From contig NZ_CP012914.1 of the NCBI RefSeq assembly GCF_001315015.1, forward strand, positions 248,001 to 312,000: 64,000 nucleotides of DNA, written 5' to 3'. Both the position numbers and the translations under genes were made by a program. Below are positions 1-8,391 of this stretch, piece by piece (within the stretch, counting starts at the first letter, position 1; the number at the start of each line of letters is the position of its first letter). This DNA is from Azospirillum brasilense. GTDB taxonomy: Bacteria > Pseudomonadota > Alphaproteobacteria > Azospirillales > Azospirillaceae. The notes under the pieces are model-generated. The model saw nothing but the letters and a program-made list of their open reading frames with translations. It searched no databases and was not told the origin of the DNA.

Positions 1-1
1 C

Positions 2-2029
2 ACCTACGCCGGCTACCGCAAGCTGACCCGCCTGCCGCCGCGCTCTTGCGTCGTCGCCTTCTCGGCGACCGACGTCTACGCGCTGGCCGAGATGATCCGG
101 CGCCAGCGCGGCGGCACGGCGGTGGTGCTGGGGGCGCTGTCCCCGCGCACCCGCAACGCCCAGGTCGGGCTCTATCAGGCGGGCGAGGTCGACTATCTGG
201 TGGCGACCGACGCCATCGGCATGGGGCTGAACATGGACGTCGACCATGTCGCCTTCGCCCGCATCGTGAAGTTCGACGGCTTCGCCCCGCGCCGCCTGCG
301 CGCGCCGGAAGTGGCGCAGATCGCCGGGCGGGCCGGGCGGCACATGCGCGACGGCACCTTCGGCACCACCGACGAGGTGGGGGAGCTGGAGGCCGACGTG
401 GTCGACCGCGTCGAGAACCACCAGTTCGAGACGATCAAGACGCTGATGTGGCGCAACAGCAAGCTGCGCTTCGACACGCCGGGCTTCCTGCTGAAGTCGC
501 TGGAGGAGCGCCCGCCGATCCCCGAGCTGCTGCGCGCCCGCGACGCCGACGACCATCTGGCGCTCCAGGCGCTGGTCCGCGACCATGAGGTGATGGACCT
601 CGCCAAGGGCCGCGACAACGTGCGCCTGCTCTGGGAGGTCTGCCAGGTCCCCGACTTCCGCAAGGTGCTGTCGGACGCCCACACCCGGCTGCTCGGGCAG
701 ATCTTCCGGCAGCTGCGCACCGGCATCGGGCGGCTGGACGAGGATTGGGCGGCCAAGCAGATCGCCCGGCTCGACCGCACCGAGGGCGACATCGACGCGC
801 TGGTCGCGCGCATCGCCCACATCCGCACCTGGACCTACATCTCCAACCGGCCCTCCTGGCTGACCGACCCGGTGCATTGGCAGGCGCGCACCCGCGCCAT
901 CGAGGACAAGCTGTCCGACGCCCTGCACGAGCGGCTGACGCAGCGCTTCATCGACCGCCGCTCGGCCACGCTGGTCCGCACGCTGAAGGATGGGCGGGAG
1001 CTGATCGGCGGCGTGCGCGCCGACGGCGAGGTGGTGGTGGAGGGCCACCCGGTGGGCCGGCTGGAGGGCTTCCGCTTCGTCCCCGACGCCCCGGAGCGCT
1101 CGGAGGAGGCCAAATCCCTGCTGACCGCCGCCCGCCGCGCGCTGCGCGAGGAGGTGGCGTCCCGCCTGCGCGCCTTCGAGCAGGAGCCGGACGACGTGTT
1201 CGCCCTCGGGCCGGACGGGGTGCTGACGGCGGACGGGTTGGCGGTGGCCCGGCTCGGCCCCGGCCCGTCGGTGCTGACCCCGGCGGTCCTGCCCTTCGAC
1301 GAGGGGCTGCTCGACCAGGGGCAGCTCGACCGCGTCCGCGTCCGGCTGGAGCGCTGGCTGAAGGACCGCGTCGCCGCCCGGCTGCGCCCCCTGCTGGCGC
1401 TGCGCGATGCGGCTGATCTCACCGGCACCGCGCGTGGGCTGGCCTTCCAGGTCGTCGAGAACATGGGGGCGATGCCCCGCGCGCCGGTCGCCCCGCTCGT
1501 CGAAGGGCTGGAGAAGGCCGACCGCAAGGCGCTGTCCCGACACGGGGTGCGGCTCGGCGTGTCGCACCTCTACCTGACGGCGCTCGCCAAGCCGGGGGCG
1601 GTGGAGCTGCGCGGGCTGCTGTGGGCGGTGAAGCACCGCCTGCCCCTGCCGGTGCCGATCCCGCCGCCGGGCCGCGTCTCGGTGGAGGCGACGGGCGCGC
1701 CGCCCGCCTTCTGGGAGGCCATCGGCTACCCGGCGGCGGGGCCGCGGGCGCTGCGGGTGGACATGCTCGACCGGCTGGAGACCGAGCTGCTGACCGCCGC
1801 CAAGGAGGGTCGGACGGTGGCCGAGCCGGCGCTGGCCCAGATGATCGGCGCCAAGCCGGACGAGCTGGGGGCGGTGATGAAGGGGCTTGGCTACACGCGT
1901 TCCGTGGCGGAGGATGGGGCGGTCTCCTGGCGCCGCCGCCGCAACCCGCGCCACAAGCCCCGCCGCGAGGCCCCCGTCAACGCCGACCACCCCTTCGCCA
2001 AGCTGCGCCAGCTTTCGGGAATTGGATGA
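2..2029 (+). CDS. SUV3-like DEAD/DEAH-box RNA/DNA helicase, C-terminal part (5' truncated)
   Basis: The reading frame is already open at the left edge, so the N-terminus with the Walker A and B motifs lies outside the window. About 675 residues are visible. They start in the second RecA-like domain: a VVAFSATD stretch, then VATDAIGMGLNMDVDHVAF (helicase motif V) and QIAGRAGRH (motif VI, arginine finger). This combination is typical of SUV3/MgpS-type superfamily 2 helicases. A long C-terminal region follows and ends in a basic tail rich in Arg and Lys, consistent with nucleic-acid binding. It is followed by an S4-domain RNA-binding gene, a pairing I recall as common in alphaproteobacteria. The exact substrate cannot be read from sequence. 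Confidence 0.88.
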   Translation, partial: TYAGYRKLTRLPPRSCVVAFSATDVYALAEMIRRQRGGTAVVLGALSPRTRNAQVGLYQAGEVDYLVATDAIGMGLNMDVDHVAFARIVKFDGFAPRRLRAPEVAQIAGRAGRHMRDGTFGTTDEVGELEADVVDRVENHQFETIKTLMWRNSKLRFDTPGFLLKSLEERPPIPELLRARDADDHLALQALVRDHEVMDLAKGRDNVRLLWEVCQVPDFRKVLSDAHTRLLGQIFRQLRTGIGRLDEDWAAKQIARLDRTEGDIDALVARIAHIRTWTYISNRPSWLTDPVHWQARTRAIEDKLSDALHERLTQRFIDRRSATLVRTLKDGRELIGGVRADGEVVVEGHPVGRLEGFRFVPDAPERSEEAKSLLTAARRALREEVASRLRAFEQEPDDVFALGPDGVLTADGLAVARLGPGPSVLTPAVLPFDEGLLDQGQLDRVRVRLERWLKDRVAARLRPLLALRDAADLTGTARGLAFQVVENMGAMPRAPVAPLVEGLEKADRKALSRHGVRLGVSHLYLTALAKPGAVELRGLLWAVKHRLPLPVPIPPPGRVSVEATGAPPAFWEAIGYPAAGPRALRVDMLDRLETELLTAAKEGRTVAEPALAQMIGAKPDELGAVMKGLGYTRSVAEDGAVSWRRRRNPRHKPRREAPVNADHPFAKLRQLSGIG

Positions 2030-2056
2030 GAAACGTGATTTTTCTGGTCACGATTG

Positions 2057-2166
2057 CCCCCACCCTAACCCTCCCCCGCTTCGCAGGGGAGGGGATGAAA
2101 GTCCCTCCCCTGCGTGAGCGGGGGAGGGAAGGGGCCCACGGCGTCAGCCGTGGGAAGGGTGGGGGC
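2057..2166. repeat. Dispersed GC-rich palindromic repeat, copy 1 (double hairpin)
   Basis: This intergenic element begins CCCCCACCCTAACCCTCCCC and ends GGGTGGGGGC, so its ends are inverted copies of each other. Inside are CCCTCCCCTGCG / CGCAGGGGAGGG arms and a small CCCACGGC-GTCA-GCCGTGGG hairpin. Closely similar sequence occurs at 13903-14000 and 63899-63943. It ends only a few bases before the next start codon and so probably lies in that gene's leader. Confidence 0.8.
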
Positions 2167-2171
2167 GCCGC

Positions 2172-2609
2172 ATGACCGACCTCGACGACGATGACGATCT
2201 CCCCGACTCCGGCTCTGACCCCACCCCGGCGGGCCGGCTGCGGATCGACAAGTGGCTGTGGTTCGCGCGCTTCTTCAAGACGCGCAGCCTCGCGGCGAAG
2301 CTGTGCAACGCCGGCGGCTTGCGGGTGTCCGGCACGGTGGTCGGCAAGGCGCATTACGCGGTGAAGCCCGGCGACGTGCTGACCTTCGCCCAGGGGCGGC
2401 ATATCCGCGTCATCAAGGTGGTCGCGCTCGGCAGCCGGCGCGGCCCGGCGCCGGAGGCGCAGGCCCTCTACGAGGATCTTGCCCCGCCGGTGCGCGAGGA
2501 GGCGATCCAGGACCCCTACCGCGCGCCGCCGGCCCCGCGGGAGCCCGGCGCCGGGCGTCCCACCAAGCGCGACCGCCGGGCGCTCGACCAGCTCTACGGA
2601 GAGGAGTAA
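2172..2609 (+). CDS. hslR: S4-domain RNA-binding protein (Hsp15/HslR-like)
   Basis: The 145-residue protein has an acidic N-terminus followed by an S4 domain: GRLRIDKWLWFARFFKTRSL, then GGLRVSGTVVGKAHYAVKPGD. This is the signature of Hsp15-type proteins, which in E. coli bind the 50S subunit carrying a stalled nascent chain. The C-terminus is basic and Pro/Arg-rich (PREPGAGRPTKRDRRALDQL), as in alphaproteobacterial members. The ATG follows a purine-rich run at the end of the upstream palindromic repeat. Assignment to the Hsp15 family is firm; the ribosome-recycling role is inferred from family. Confidence 0.85.
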   Translation: MTDLDDDDDLPDSGSDPTPAGRLRIDKWLWFARFFKTRSLAAKLCNAGGLRVSGTVVGKAHYAVKPGDVLTFAQGRHIRVIKVVALGSRRGPAPEAQALYEDLAPPVREEAIQDPYRAPPAPREPGAGRPTKRDRRALDQLYGEE

Positions 2610-2731
2610 GCCGGAACAGCCACGGAAAGCGGCGGTGAAGCGCGGGCCGGGCCATTGCCATTCAGGAACCGCAACCTCATCTGCGCAAAATAATCCCGCA
2701 ACGGCCGACTTTTCTGGAGCCCGCCGCCCTC

Positions 2732-3463
2732 ATGCTCGAACTGTTCTCCGACCCGCAGGTCTGGGCCAGCCTCCTGACGCTCACCGCGTTGGAGATCGTG
2801 CTCGGCATCGACAACATCATCTTCATTTCGATCATGGCGGCCAAGCTGCCGGTCCACCAGCAGCAGAAGGCCCGGCAGCTCGGTCTGGCGCTGGCGCTCC
2901 TGATGCGGCTCGCGCTGCTCGCCTCCATCTCCTGGGTGGCGACCCTCACGGAACCGCTGGTCACCGTGTTCGGCATGGGCTTCTCGGGCCGCGACCTGAT
3001 CCTGCTCGGCGGTGGCCTGTTCCTGCTGGCCAAGGGCACCATCGAGATCCACAACACCGTGGAGGGCCACGAGGAGGACAGCGCCGCCCCCAAGCTCGCC
3101 AGCTTCGGCGCGGTGGTCGGGCAGATCATCGTGCTGGACATCGTCTTCTCGCTGGACAGCGTGATCACCGCGGTCGGCATGTCCAACGACCTGCCGGTGA
3201 TGGTCACCGCCGTCATCATCGCCATGGCGGTGATGCTGTTCGCCGCCCGGCCGGTGGGCGACTTCGTGAACCGCCACGTCACCGTGAAGATGCTGGCCCT
3301 GTCCTTCCTGCTTCTGGTCGGCGTGGCGCTGATCGCCGACGGCTTCGGCTTCCACATCCCGAAGGGCTACCTGTACTTCGCCATCGCCTTCTCGACGCTG
3401 GTCGAGGCGCTGAACCTGATGGCCGCCGCCCGCCGCAAACGGAAGAAGGCCGAAGCGCACTGA
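2732..3463 (+). CDS. TerC family integral membrane protein
   Basis: The 243-residue protein has about seven hydrophobic segments. The two family motifs with buried acidic residues are visible: LGIDNIIF (Asp27) and LDIVFSLDSV (Asp136, Asp142). TerC-family proteins (TerC, Alx, YoaE, MeeY/MeeF types) are linked to tellurite resistance and, more recently, to manganese export that metallates secreted enzymes. Lysine and arginine close the C-terminus (RRKRKKAEAH), placing it in the cytoplasm. A GGAG lies about 15 bases before the ATG. No tellurite genes (terB, terD) are nearby, so metal handling is the more likely role, but that is inference. Confidence 0.87.
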   Translation: MLELFSDPQVWASLLTLTALEIVLGIDNIIFISIMAAKLPVHQQQKARQLGLALALLMRLALLASISWVATLTEPLVTVFGMGFSGRDLILLGGGLFLLAKGTIEIHNTVEGHEEDSAAPKLASFGAVVGQIIVLDIVFSLDSVITAVGMSNDLPVMVTAVIIAMAVMLFAARPVGDFVNRHVTVKMLALSFLLLVGVALIADGFGFHIPKGYLYFAIAFSTLVEALNLMAAARRKRKKAEAH

Positions 3464-3492
3464 CGCTCCGGCCTTCCTGAACGGGTCTTCCG

Positions 3493-3531
3493 ACGGGCCG
3501 CCCCTTCGCTGGGGCGGCCCGTTCGCCTTTT
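3493..3531. terminator. Bidirectional intrinsic terminator between terC-like gene and CBS gene
   Basis: A perfect 12-bp stem ACGGGCCGCCCC / GGGGCGGCCCGT encloses a 6-base loop (TTCGCT), followed on the plus strand by TCGCCTTTTC. The two flanking genes converge here, so the hairpin can end both transcripts; the T-run favours the plus strand. Confidence 0.85.
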
Positions 3532-3535
3532 CGGG

Positions 3536-3967
3536 TCAGGTCCGCATCAGACCGTCGCGGAACTCCACCTCCTCCACCAGATGCTCGTAGGCGAGCTTGA
3601 ACAGGTCGCGGATCGAGACGATGCCGACCGCACGCTTGCCCTGGGTAATCGGCAGGTGGCGGTAATGCTTGGACTGCATCAGGGTCAACGCCTCGATGGC
3701 GTCCGCGTCCGGCGACAGGGTGTCCGGGTTGCGGGTCATGATCGCCGACACCTCGGTCTCGAAGGCGTCGATCTGGGTGGAGAGCACCTTGTTGTTCAGG
3801 TCGCGCTCGGTGACGATGCCGACGAGGTCGCCGTGGTTCACCACCAGAACGGCGCCGATGTTCTTCTCCGCCATCAGCTTCGACACGGTCAGGACGGAGG
3901 TGTCCTCCGTCACCAGGATGAGTTCCTGCGACTTCACCACGTCCGGAACCAGCTTCCGCTTCATCAT
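3536..3967 (-). CDS. Tandem CBS-domain protein
   Basis: The 143-residue protein consists of two CBS domains. The first runs from VTEDTSVLTVSKLMAEKNIG through GIVTERDLNNKV, and the second from IMTRNPDTLSPDADAIEALT through GIVSIRDLFK. CBS pairs bind adenine nucleotides such as AMP, ATP or NAD(H) and act as energy or redox sensors. Stand-alone pairs of this kind are common, and their partners are usually unknown. I chose the ATG at 3967 because GGGGG sits 4 bases upstream. A TTG nine bases further upstream in frame is less likely. The gene is monocistronic and converges with the terC-like gene. A perfect inverted repeat lies just upstream. Confidence 0.88.
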   Translation of the reverse strand: MMKRKLVPDVVKSQELILVTEDTSVLTVSKLMAEKNIGAVLVVNHGDLVGIVTERDLNNKVLSTQIDAFETEVSAIMTRNPDTLSPDADAIEALTLMQSKHYRHLPITQGKRAVGIVSIRDLFKLAYEHLVEEVEFRDGLMRT

Positions 3968-3976
3968 TTCCCCCAA

Positions 3977-3995
3977 TTTGTAATTTGTTTACAAA
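3977..3995. promoter_or_regulatory. Perfect inverted repeat upstream of the CBS gene (operator candidate)
   Basis: TTTGTAA-TTTGT-TTACAAA has 7-base perfect arms and a 5-base spacer, 10 bases upstream of the chosen ATG at 3967. Its AT richness stands out in this GC-rich genome. It could be an operator or part of the promoter; no known regulator motif fits well. Confidence 0.4.
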
Positions 3996-4099
3996 CTCAA
4001 GCGCTACAGGGAAACAATAGCAAATCTCGCGGGTGCGAAACTGCGGCAGAAGACCGCACCTCGGACGGGGTGGTCCGGATTGGGGGCCTGAATGGACGG

Positions 4100-4714
4100 T
4101 CAGCGGCGGCGCAGGACGACGGTCAGGTTGTTGGCGGGCATCTCCACCAGCTCAGCCAGGGCGAAGCCGGCGGCGGCGCGCTCCACCGCGTCGAGGTCGC
4201 GCACGCCCCAGGCGGGGTTGCGGGCCTTCAGGTCGGCGTCGAAGGCGGCGTTGCTCGTCGCGCTGTGCCGGCCGCCGCGCGTGAAGGGGCCGTAGAGCAG
4301 CAGCGGCCCGCCCGTGGGCAAAAGGCGGGCGGCCCCGGCGAACAGGCCGAGCGCCGCCTCCCACGGGGCGATGTGGATCATGTTGATGCAGACCACCGCA
4401 TCGGCGCTGTGGACCGGCCAGTCGGGCGCGGCGGCGTCGAGATCCAGCGGGTCGCGCAGGTTGGTCAGCGCGGCGGCGGCGGCCCAGGAGCGGACGCTGT
4501 CGCGCAAGGCCGGGTCGGGGTCGCTCGGCTGCCACGTCACGCCGGGAAGCGCCTCGGCGAAGGCGACGGCGTGCTGGCCGGTGCCGCTCGCCACCTCCAG
4601 CACCAGACCTTGCGGCGGCAGGACGCGGCGCAGCACCTCCAGGATGGGCGCGCGGTTGCGCTCCGTCGCGGGGGCGTGGCGGCGGGACTCCTCAGGGTGC
4701 AGTGGATCGAACAT
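4100..4714 (-). CDS. DUF938-type SAM-dependent methyltransferase
   Basis: The start used here gives 204 residues ([20 protein letters not shown]). The class I methyltransferase nucleotide loop is [20 protein letters not shown], followed by an acidic [10 protein letters not shown] strand and the motif [18 protein letters not shown] typical of DUF938 proteins. The substrate is not known for this family. A longer frame reaches 4750 and would overlap the upstream MFS gene. With the start at 4714 the gap is 10 bases, so the two genes are probably co-transcribed from the MFS promoter. There is no clear ribosome binding site at either start. Confidence 0.8.
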   Translation of the reverse strand: MFDPLHPEESRRHAPATERNRAPILEVLRRVLPPQGLVLEVASGTGQHAVAFAEALPGVTWQPSDPDPALRDSVRSWAAAAALTNLRDPLDLDAAAPDWPVHSADAVVCINMIHIAPWEAALGLFAGAARLLPTGGPLLLYGPFTRGGRHSATSNAAFDADLKARNPAWGVRDLDAVERAAAGFALAELVEMPANNLTVVLRRR

Positions 4715-4724
4715 GCTGGGCAGG

Positions 4725-5912
4725 CTACCCCCGCCGGGCGTCCAGGGCAACCGTGGCGGGGCCGGAGCGTCCGGCCATCCAGGCCCCCGCGGCGAGCAGC
4801 GCCGCGCTGACCAGCACCACAGCGGTGGCGCCCACCAGGGCGGAATCGAAACTGCCGGTGCGTGCCACCACCAGCCCCGCCGGCACCGGCCCGACGATCT
4901 GTCCCAGCCCGTAGACGGCGGTCAGTGCGCCGATGACTCGGGCCGACGCCCCGCCCGACAACTGCCGGCCCAGCGTGAAGGACAGGGTGACGATACCGAT
5001 GAAGGTCCCGCCGAACAGCGCCGCCGACACCACCGCGGCGGCGGGAGACCCGGTGATGGGCAGCAGGATGCCCACGGCCTGCACGACATGGGCGAGGATC
5101 AGCGCCCGCCAGAGACCGAGCTTCCGTCCCGCCGCCGCCCAGACGATGCCGGACGGCATGGCCGCCAGCCCGGTGACCATCCAGGCCGCGGCACCCAGCT
5201 GCGCCGTCTCCGGCATGGTCTTCAGGATGGCGACCAGGAAGGTGCCGGTCACGATGTAACCCGCCCCCTCCAGGAAATAGGCCAGAGTCAGCAGGACCAG
5301 CGGGGCGGAGGGCTGGGGGCTGCCACCCCCCGCCGTCCCGGCGGCGGTGTGAGCGGCCGCCCTCGGCGGGTCGGTCACCCACAGCCAGGACAGGGTACCG
5401 AAGCCCAGGCAGGCCAACCCCAGCCACAGCCAATCGCCGCGCCAGCCCAGCCGGTCCCCCATCAGGGCGACGAACAGGCCGCTCGACGCGATGCCGATCC
5501 CGACGCCGGTGTAGAGCCAGCCGGTCCAGGACTCCCGCCCGGCGCGGGCCAACGCGTCCAGCGTCATGGCGATGCCCAGGATGAACATGCCGGCGCTGGC
5601 CAGCCCGGAGACGAAGCGCAGCACCGCCCAGGCCGCCATGTCCTCGGTGAAGCCCATGCCGGCGGTCGAGGTGACGCTGGCGATCAACGCGGTGCGGAAG
5701 ACGGCGGTGCGCACCGTGCCGTGGGGCACCAGCCCGGCCCCCAGCGCCCCCAGGAAATAGCCGAGATAGTTGAGCGAGGCGAGCAGCCCGGCGGCGTCGG
5801 TGCCCAGACCGGTGGCCGCCTGCATCGCCGGCAGGATCGGCGTGAAGGCGAAACGCCCCACCCCCATGGCGATGGCCAGCGCCAGCACGCCGCCGATCAG
5901 CACCCGGACCAT
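4725..5912 (-). CDS. YbfB/YjiJ-type MFS transporter
   Basis: The 395-residue protein has about twelve hydrophobic segments. The N-terminus MVRVLIGGVLALAIAMGVGR followed by FAFTPILPAM matches the YbfB/YjiJ family of major facilitator proteins, whose substrates are undefined. The ATG at 5912 has GGGAGG 6 bases upstream; an upstream in-frame GTG or ATG (to 5951) lacks such a site. The gene is divergent from a LysR regulator starting at 6044, the classic arrangement for a regulator controlling its neighbour exporter. A DUF938 methyltransferase follows 10 bases after the stop. Confidence 0.83.
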   Translation of the reverse strand: MVRVLIGGVLALAIAMGVGRFAFTPILPAMQAATGLGTDAAGLLASLNYLGYFLGALGAGLVPHGTVRTAVFRTALIASVTSTAGMGFTEDMAAWAVLRFVSGLASAGMFILGIAMTLDALARAGRESWTGWLYTGVGIGIASSGLFVALMGDRLGWRGDWLWLGLACLGFGTLSWLWVTDPPRAAAHTAAGTAGGGSPQPSAPLVLLTLAYFLEGAGYIVTGTFLVAILKTMPETAQLGAAAWMVTGLAAMPSGIVWAAAGRKLGLWRALILAHVVQAVGILLPITGSPAAAVVSAALFGGTFIGIVTLSFTLGRQLSGGASARVIGALTAVYGLGQIVGPVPAGLVVARTGSFDSALVGATAVVLVSAALLAAGAWMAGRSGPATVALDARRG

Positions 5913-6043
5913 GGCTTCCTCCCGTAGGCTCGCGTTTTTGTGTGCTCCCATCTTCGCGCGACGGAGACCTCATTTCTAATGATTTGTTTCGATGCTATGC
6001 TTCACTGTGAGTGATGGGAGATGTCCGGATCGGGGAGGCTGCG

Positions 6044-6967
6044 ATGGACCTTGCGGGCCTGCGTGTGGTGAAGGCGGTGGCGGACGCCGGCAGCGTCAGC
6101 CGGGCGGCGGAGACGCTGAACTGCGTCCAGTCCAACGTGACGGCGCGGCTGAAGCGTCTGGAGGAGGATCTCGGCGTGCCGCTGTTCCTGCGGCTCAGCC
6201 GCGGCATGGCCCCGACGCCGGCCGGGCGGGTGCTGGCCGACTACGCCGACCGCGTGCTGCGCCTCGTCGCCCAGGCGCGCGACGCGGTGGCCGACGCGGC
6301 GGGGCGGGGCGGGCGGCTGTCCGTCGGCACCATGGAGACGACCGCCGCCGTGCGGCTGCCGCCGATCCTCGCCCGCTTCCACGCGGAGAATCCCGACGTC
6401 GACCTGACCATCGTCCCCGGCCCCACCGAAACCATGCTGGGGGAGGTGCTGGCCGGGCGCATCGACGGCGCCTTCGTCTCCGGGGCGGTGGAGCATCCCG
6501 AACTGGTCAGCCAGCCCGTCTTCGAGGAGGAGCTGGTGCTGGTCGAACCCGCCAGCGGCATCACCAGCGAGTCCGGGCGGAACACCCTGCTGGCCTTCCG
6601 GCGCGGCTGCGCCTACCGCGCGCGGGCCGAGACGGCGATGCGCGAGGCCGGGCGGGTTCCCTACCGGGTGATGGAGTTCGGGGCGCTGGAGGCCATCCTG
6701 GGCTGCGTCGGCGCCGGCATGGGCGTCACCGTCCTGCCCCGCGTCGTGGTGGAGCGGGAGCCCTGGCGTGGCCTGTTCACCGCCCGCCCGCTGCCGCCGG
6801 AACTGGCGCGCATGCCCACCCGTTTCGTCCGGCGGGTGGATTCCATGGAGACGGTGGCCCTGCGCACCTTCCTGGAGGCGGTCGCGGAGGGGAATCCGGA
6901 GGGTGGGGCTGCGTCGCTTGCGCCCACACAACCGGCGGGGTTGATCCCGTCTCGGGCGGCGTGCTAG
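6044..6967 (+). CDS. LysR-family transcriptional regulator, divergent from MFS gene
   Basis: The protein is 307 residues, normal for LysR regulators. The N-terminal winged helix-turn-helix is visible ([20 protein letters not shown] then [18 protein letters not shown]), followed by a periplasmic-binding-like effector domain starting near [20 protein letters not shown]. The ATG at 6044 has GGGGAGG 6 bases upstream, so the earlier in-frame GTG at 6011 is not needed. The 131-base gap to the divergent MFS start contains AT-rich sequence suited to a shared regulatory region. Control of the MFS-methyltransferase pair is inferred from position. Confidence 0.86.
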   Translation: MDLAGLRVVKAVADAGSVSRAAETLNCVQSNVTARLKRLEEDLGVPLFLRLSRGMAPTPAGRVLADYADRVLRLVAQARDAVADAAGRGGRLSVGTMETTAAVRLPPILARFHAENPDVDLTIVPGPTETMLGEVLAGRIDGAFVSGAVEHPELVSQPVFEEELVLVEPASGITSESGRNTLLAFRRGCAYRARAETAMREAGRVPYRVMEFGALEAILGCVGAGMGVTVLPRVVVEREPWRGLFTARPLPPELARMPTRFVRRVDSMETVALRTFLEAVAEGNPEGGAASLAPTQPAGLIPSRAAC

Positions 6968-7112
6968 GCAAGCGCCGCGGTCGGGCCATGGTCCCTATCA
7001 TGCCCCCGGCCGCGCCCACGCGCGAGCACGTCAGTCGAAGCGTCCATCGAAGCGACTCGAACCCCGGCGCGTGAACACCGCCGGAACTGGCGAGAACAGC
7101 GGAGAACGAATC

Positions 7113-7445
7113 ATGCCCTACGTCGTGACGGAAGACTGCATCAAGTGCAAGTACACCGATTGCGTCGAGGTCTGCCCCGTGGACTGTTTCTACGAGGGCG
7201 AGAACATGCTGGTCATCCATCCGGATGAGTGCATCGACTGCGGCGTGTGCGAGCCGGAATGCCCGGCCGAGGCCATCGTGCCGGACACCGACGGCCGTGC
7301 GGAGAAGTGGATGGAGCTGAACCGCGACTACGCGGCGCAGTGGCCCAACCTGACCCGCAAGAAGGACGCGCTGCCCGACGCCGACGCCATGAAGGGCGTG
7401 GACGGCAAGTTCGACAAGTTCTTCTCTCCGAAGGCCGGCGGCTAA
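7113..7445 (+). CDS. fdxA: Seven-iron ferredoxin FdxA ([3Fe-4S][4Fe-4S])
   Basis: The 110-residue ferredoxin has cysteines at 9, 17 and 21 (C-x7-C-x3-CP) and at 40, 43, 46 and 50 (C-x2-C-x2-C-x3-CP). This is the pattern of seven-iron ferredoxins of the FdxA type; an extra Cys12 lies in the first motif. The long C-terminal extension ([20 protein letters not shown]) is diagnostic of this family. I chose ATG at 7113 (MPYVVTEDC) because GGAGAA lies 7 bases upstream and all homologues I recall begin so. FdxA is a cytoplasmic electron carrier. It precedes carD here, as I recall for other alphaproteobacteria. Confidence 0.95.
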   Translation: MPYVVTEDCIKCKYTDCVEVCPVDCFYEGENMLVIHPDECIDCGVCEPECPAEAIVPDTDGRAEKWMELNRDYAAQWPNLTRKKDALPDADAMKGVDGKFDKFFSPKAGG

Positions 7446-7764
7446 GCGGAGTCGGGACTATTGCGGCGCATGGCATTCTTTTGCCGCCATGCAAAAACGA
7501 CAGGTCGGCCATCGGCGGGCAACGTCAGAATCCGGACGGCTGCCCGCGCGTAGCCTTTGTAACCCGGCCGTAACATCGCTATAATACGCGCCCGGAGCCG
7601 GCCTCAGCGTCATTGCCGGAATTCCCATCGACCAAGGGCTCAGTGCAACAGTGCGCGGCGTGGAGGACCCCATCCCCACGGTGTGTCGTTGTCACCGGGC
7701 CTTTTTCGCCCCCTCCACCGGGGCGGCAAAATGGCGCGATCGCGAGAAGTGAGAGCCAACCCAA
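7446..7764. other. 319-base fdxA-carD intergenic region
   Basis: No convincing gene is present. It holds an imperfect inverted repeat near 7468-7492 (GCATGGC / GCCATGC, 11-base loop) without a T-run, a strong sigma-70 promoter at 7557-7585, and a roughly 170-base leader upstream of carD that includes a GGGCC-TTTTTC segment. The length of the leader is unusual for this compact region. Confidence 0.7.
7557..7585 (+). promoter_or_regulatory. Near-consensus sigma-70 promoter of carD
   Basis: TTGTAA (7557-7562) and TATAAT (7580-7585) are separated by exactly 17 bases. A perfect -10 hexamer is rare by chance in such GC-rich DNA. Transcription would start near 7592, giving a leader of about 170 bases before carD. 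Confidence 0.75.
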
Positions 7765-8265
7765 ATGTCGAACAAGCTTGACTTCGAGGCCGGTGACTTC
7801 GTCGTCTACCCGGCCCATGGCGTCGGTCGGGTCGAGGGAATCGAGACCCACAGCATCGCTGGCATGGATGTTCAGCTCTACGCGATCACGTTCGAAAAAG
7901 AGCGCATGACGCTCAAGGTTCCGGTTGGCAAGGCCAAGGCCGCCGGCCTGCGCCGCCTCAGCACGAAGGACCGCATCAAGGTCGCCCTGGAGACGCTGCA
8001 GGGCCGTTCGCGCGTCCGTCGCACGATGTGGAGCCGCCGTGCCCAGGAGTATGAGGCCAAGATCAACTCCGGCGACCCGGTGGCCATCGCGGAGGTCGTT
8101 CGCGACCTGTACCGCGGCGCCGACCAGTCCGACCAGTCCTACAGCGAGCGCCAGATCTATCAGGCCGCCCTGGAGCGTCTGGCCCGCGAACTGGCCGCCG
8201 TCGAGAAGATCGACGAGACCAAGGCCACCGAGCGGCTGGAACTGGTCCTGAAGAAGGCCGCCTGA
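7765..8265 (+). CDS. carD: CarD-family transcription regulator (CdnL-type)
   Basis: The 166-residue protein opens with FEAGDFVVYPAHGVGRVEGI, the Tudor-like RNA polymerase-interaction domain shared by CarD/CdnL and TRCF. It continues with a helical C-terminal domain containing the conserved DNA-contact region around RVRRTMWSRRAQEYEAKINS. CarD proteins bind the polymerase beta subunit and stabilise open complexes at housekeeping promoters. The length and architecture match alphaproteobacterial CdnL. The gene has its own strong promoter and ends at paired GC-rich hairpins. RpoH, another transcription factor, lies four genes away. Confidence 0.95.
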   Translation: MSNKLDFEAGDFVVYPAHGVGRVEGIETHSIAGMDVQLYAITFEKERMTLKVPVGKAKAAGLRRLSTKDRIKVALETLQGRSRVRRTMWSRRAQEYEAKINSGDPVAIAEVVRDLYRGADQSDQSYSERQIYQAALERLARELAAVEKIDETKATERLELVLKKAA

Positions 8266-8278
8266 TCTGTGTTCAAAG

Positions 8279-8371
8279 CCCTCTCCCGTTTCGGGAGAGG
8301 GTTGGCCTGAAGGCCTCTCGCGCTGGCCGAAAGCCCCCTAGCCCCCCTCCACTGCTGCGGGGGGAGGGGGC
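8279..8371. repeat. Paired GC-rich hairpins after carD
   Basis: A perfect 10-bp stem CCCTCTCCCG / CGGGAGAGGG with a 3-base loop occupies 8279-8301, followed by a second, looser C-rich/G-rich inverted pair at about 8340-8371. The first may end carD transcripts, although it is not followed by a T-run. It resembles the hairpin at 42951-42971 and belongs to the same dispersed family of C/G-run palindromes. Confidence 0.6.
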
Positions 8372-8391
8372 CCAGCGAAGCCATCTCTCCT

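Noticed and set aside
3536..3976. TTG start at 3976 for the CBS gene
   Set aside because: It lacks a ribosome site; ATG 3967 has GGGGG at correct spacing.
7468..7492. Inverted repeat after fdxA as an intrinsic terminator
   Set aside because: The loop is 11 bases long and no T-run follows on either strand, so it is not a convincing terminator.
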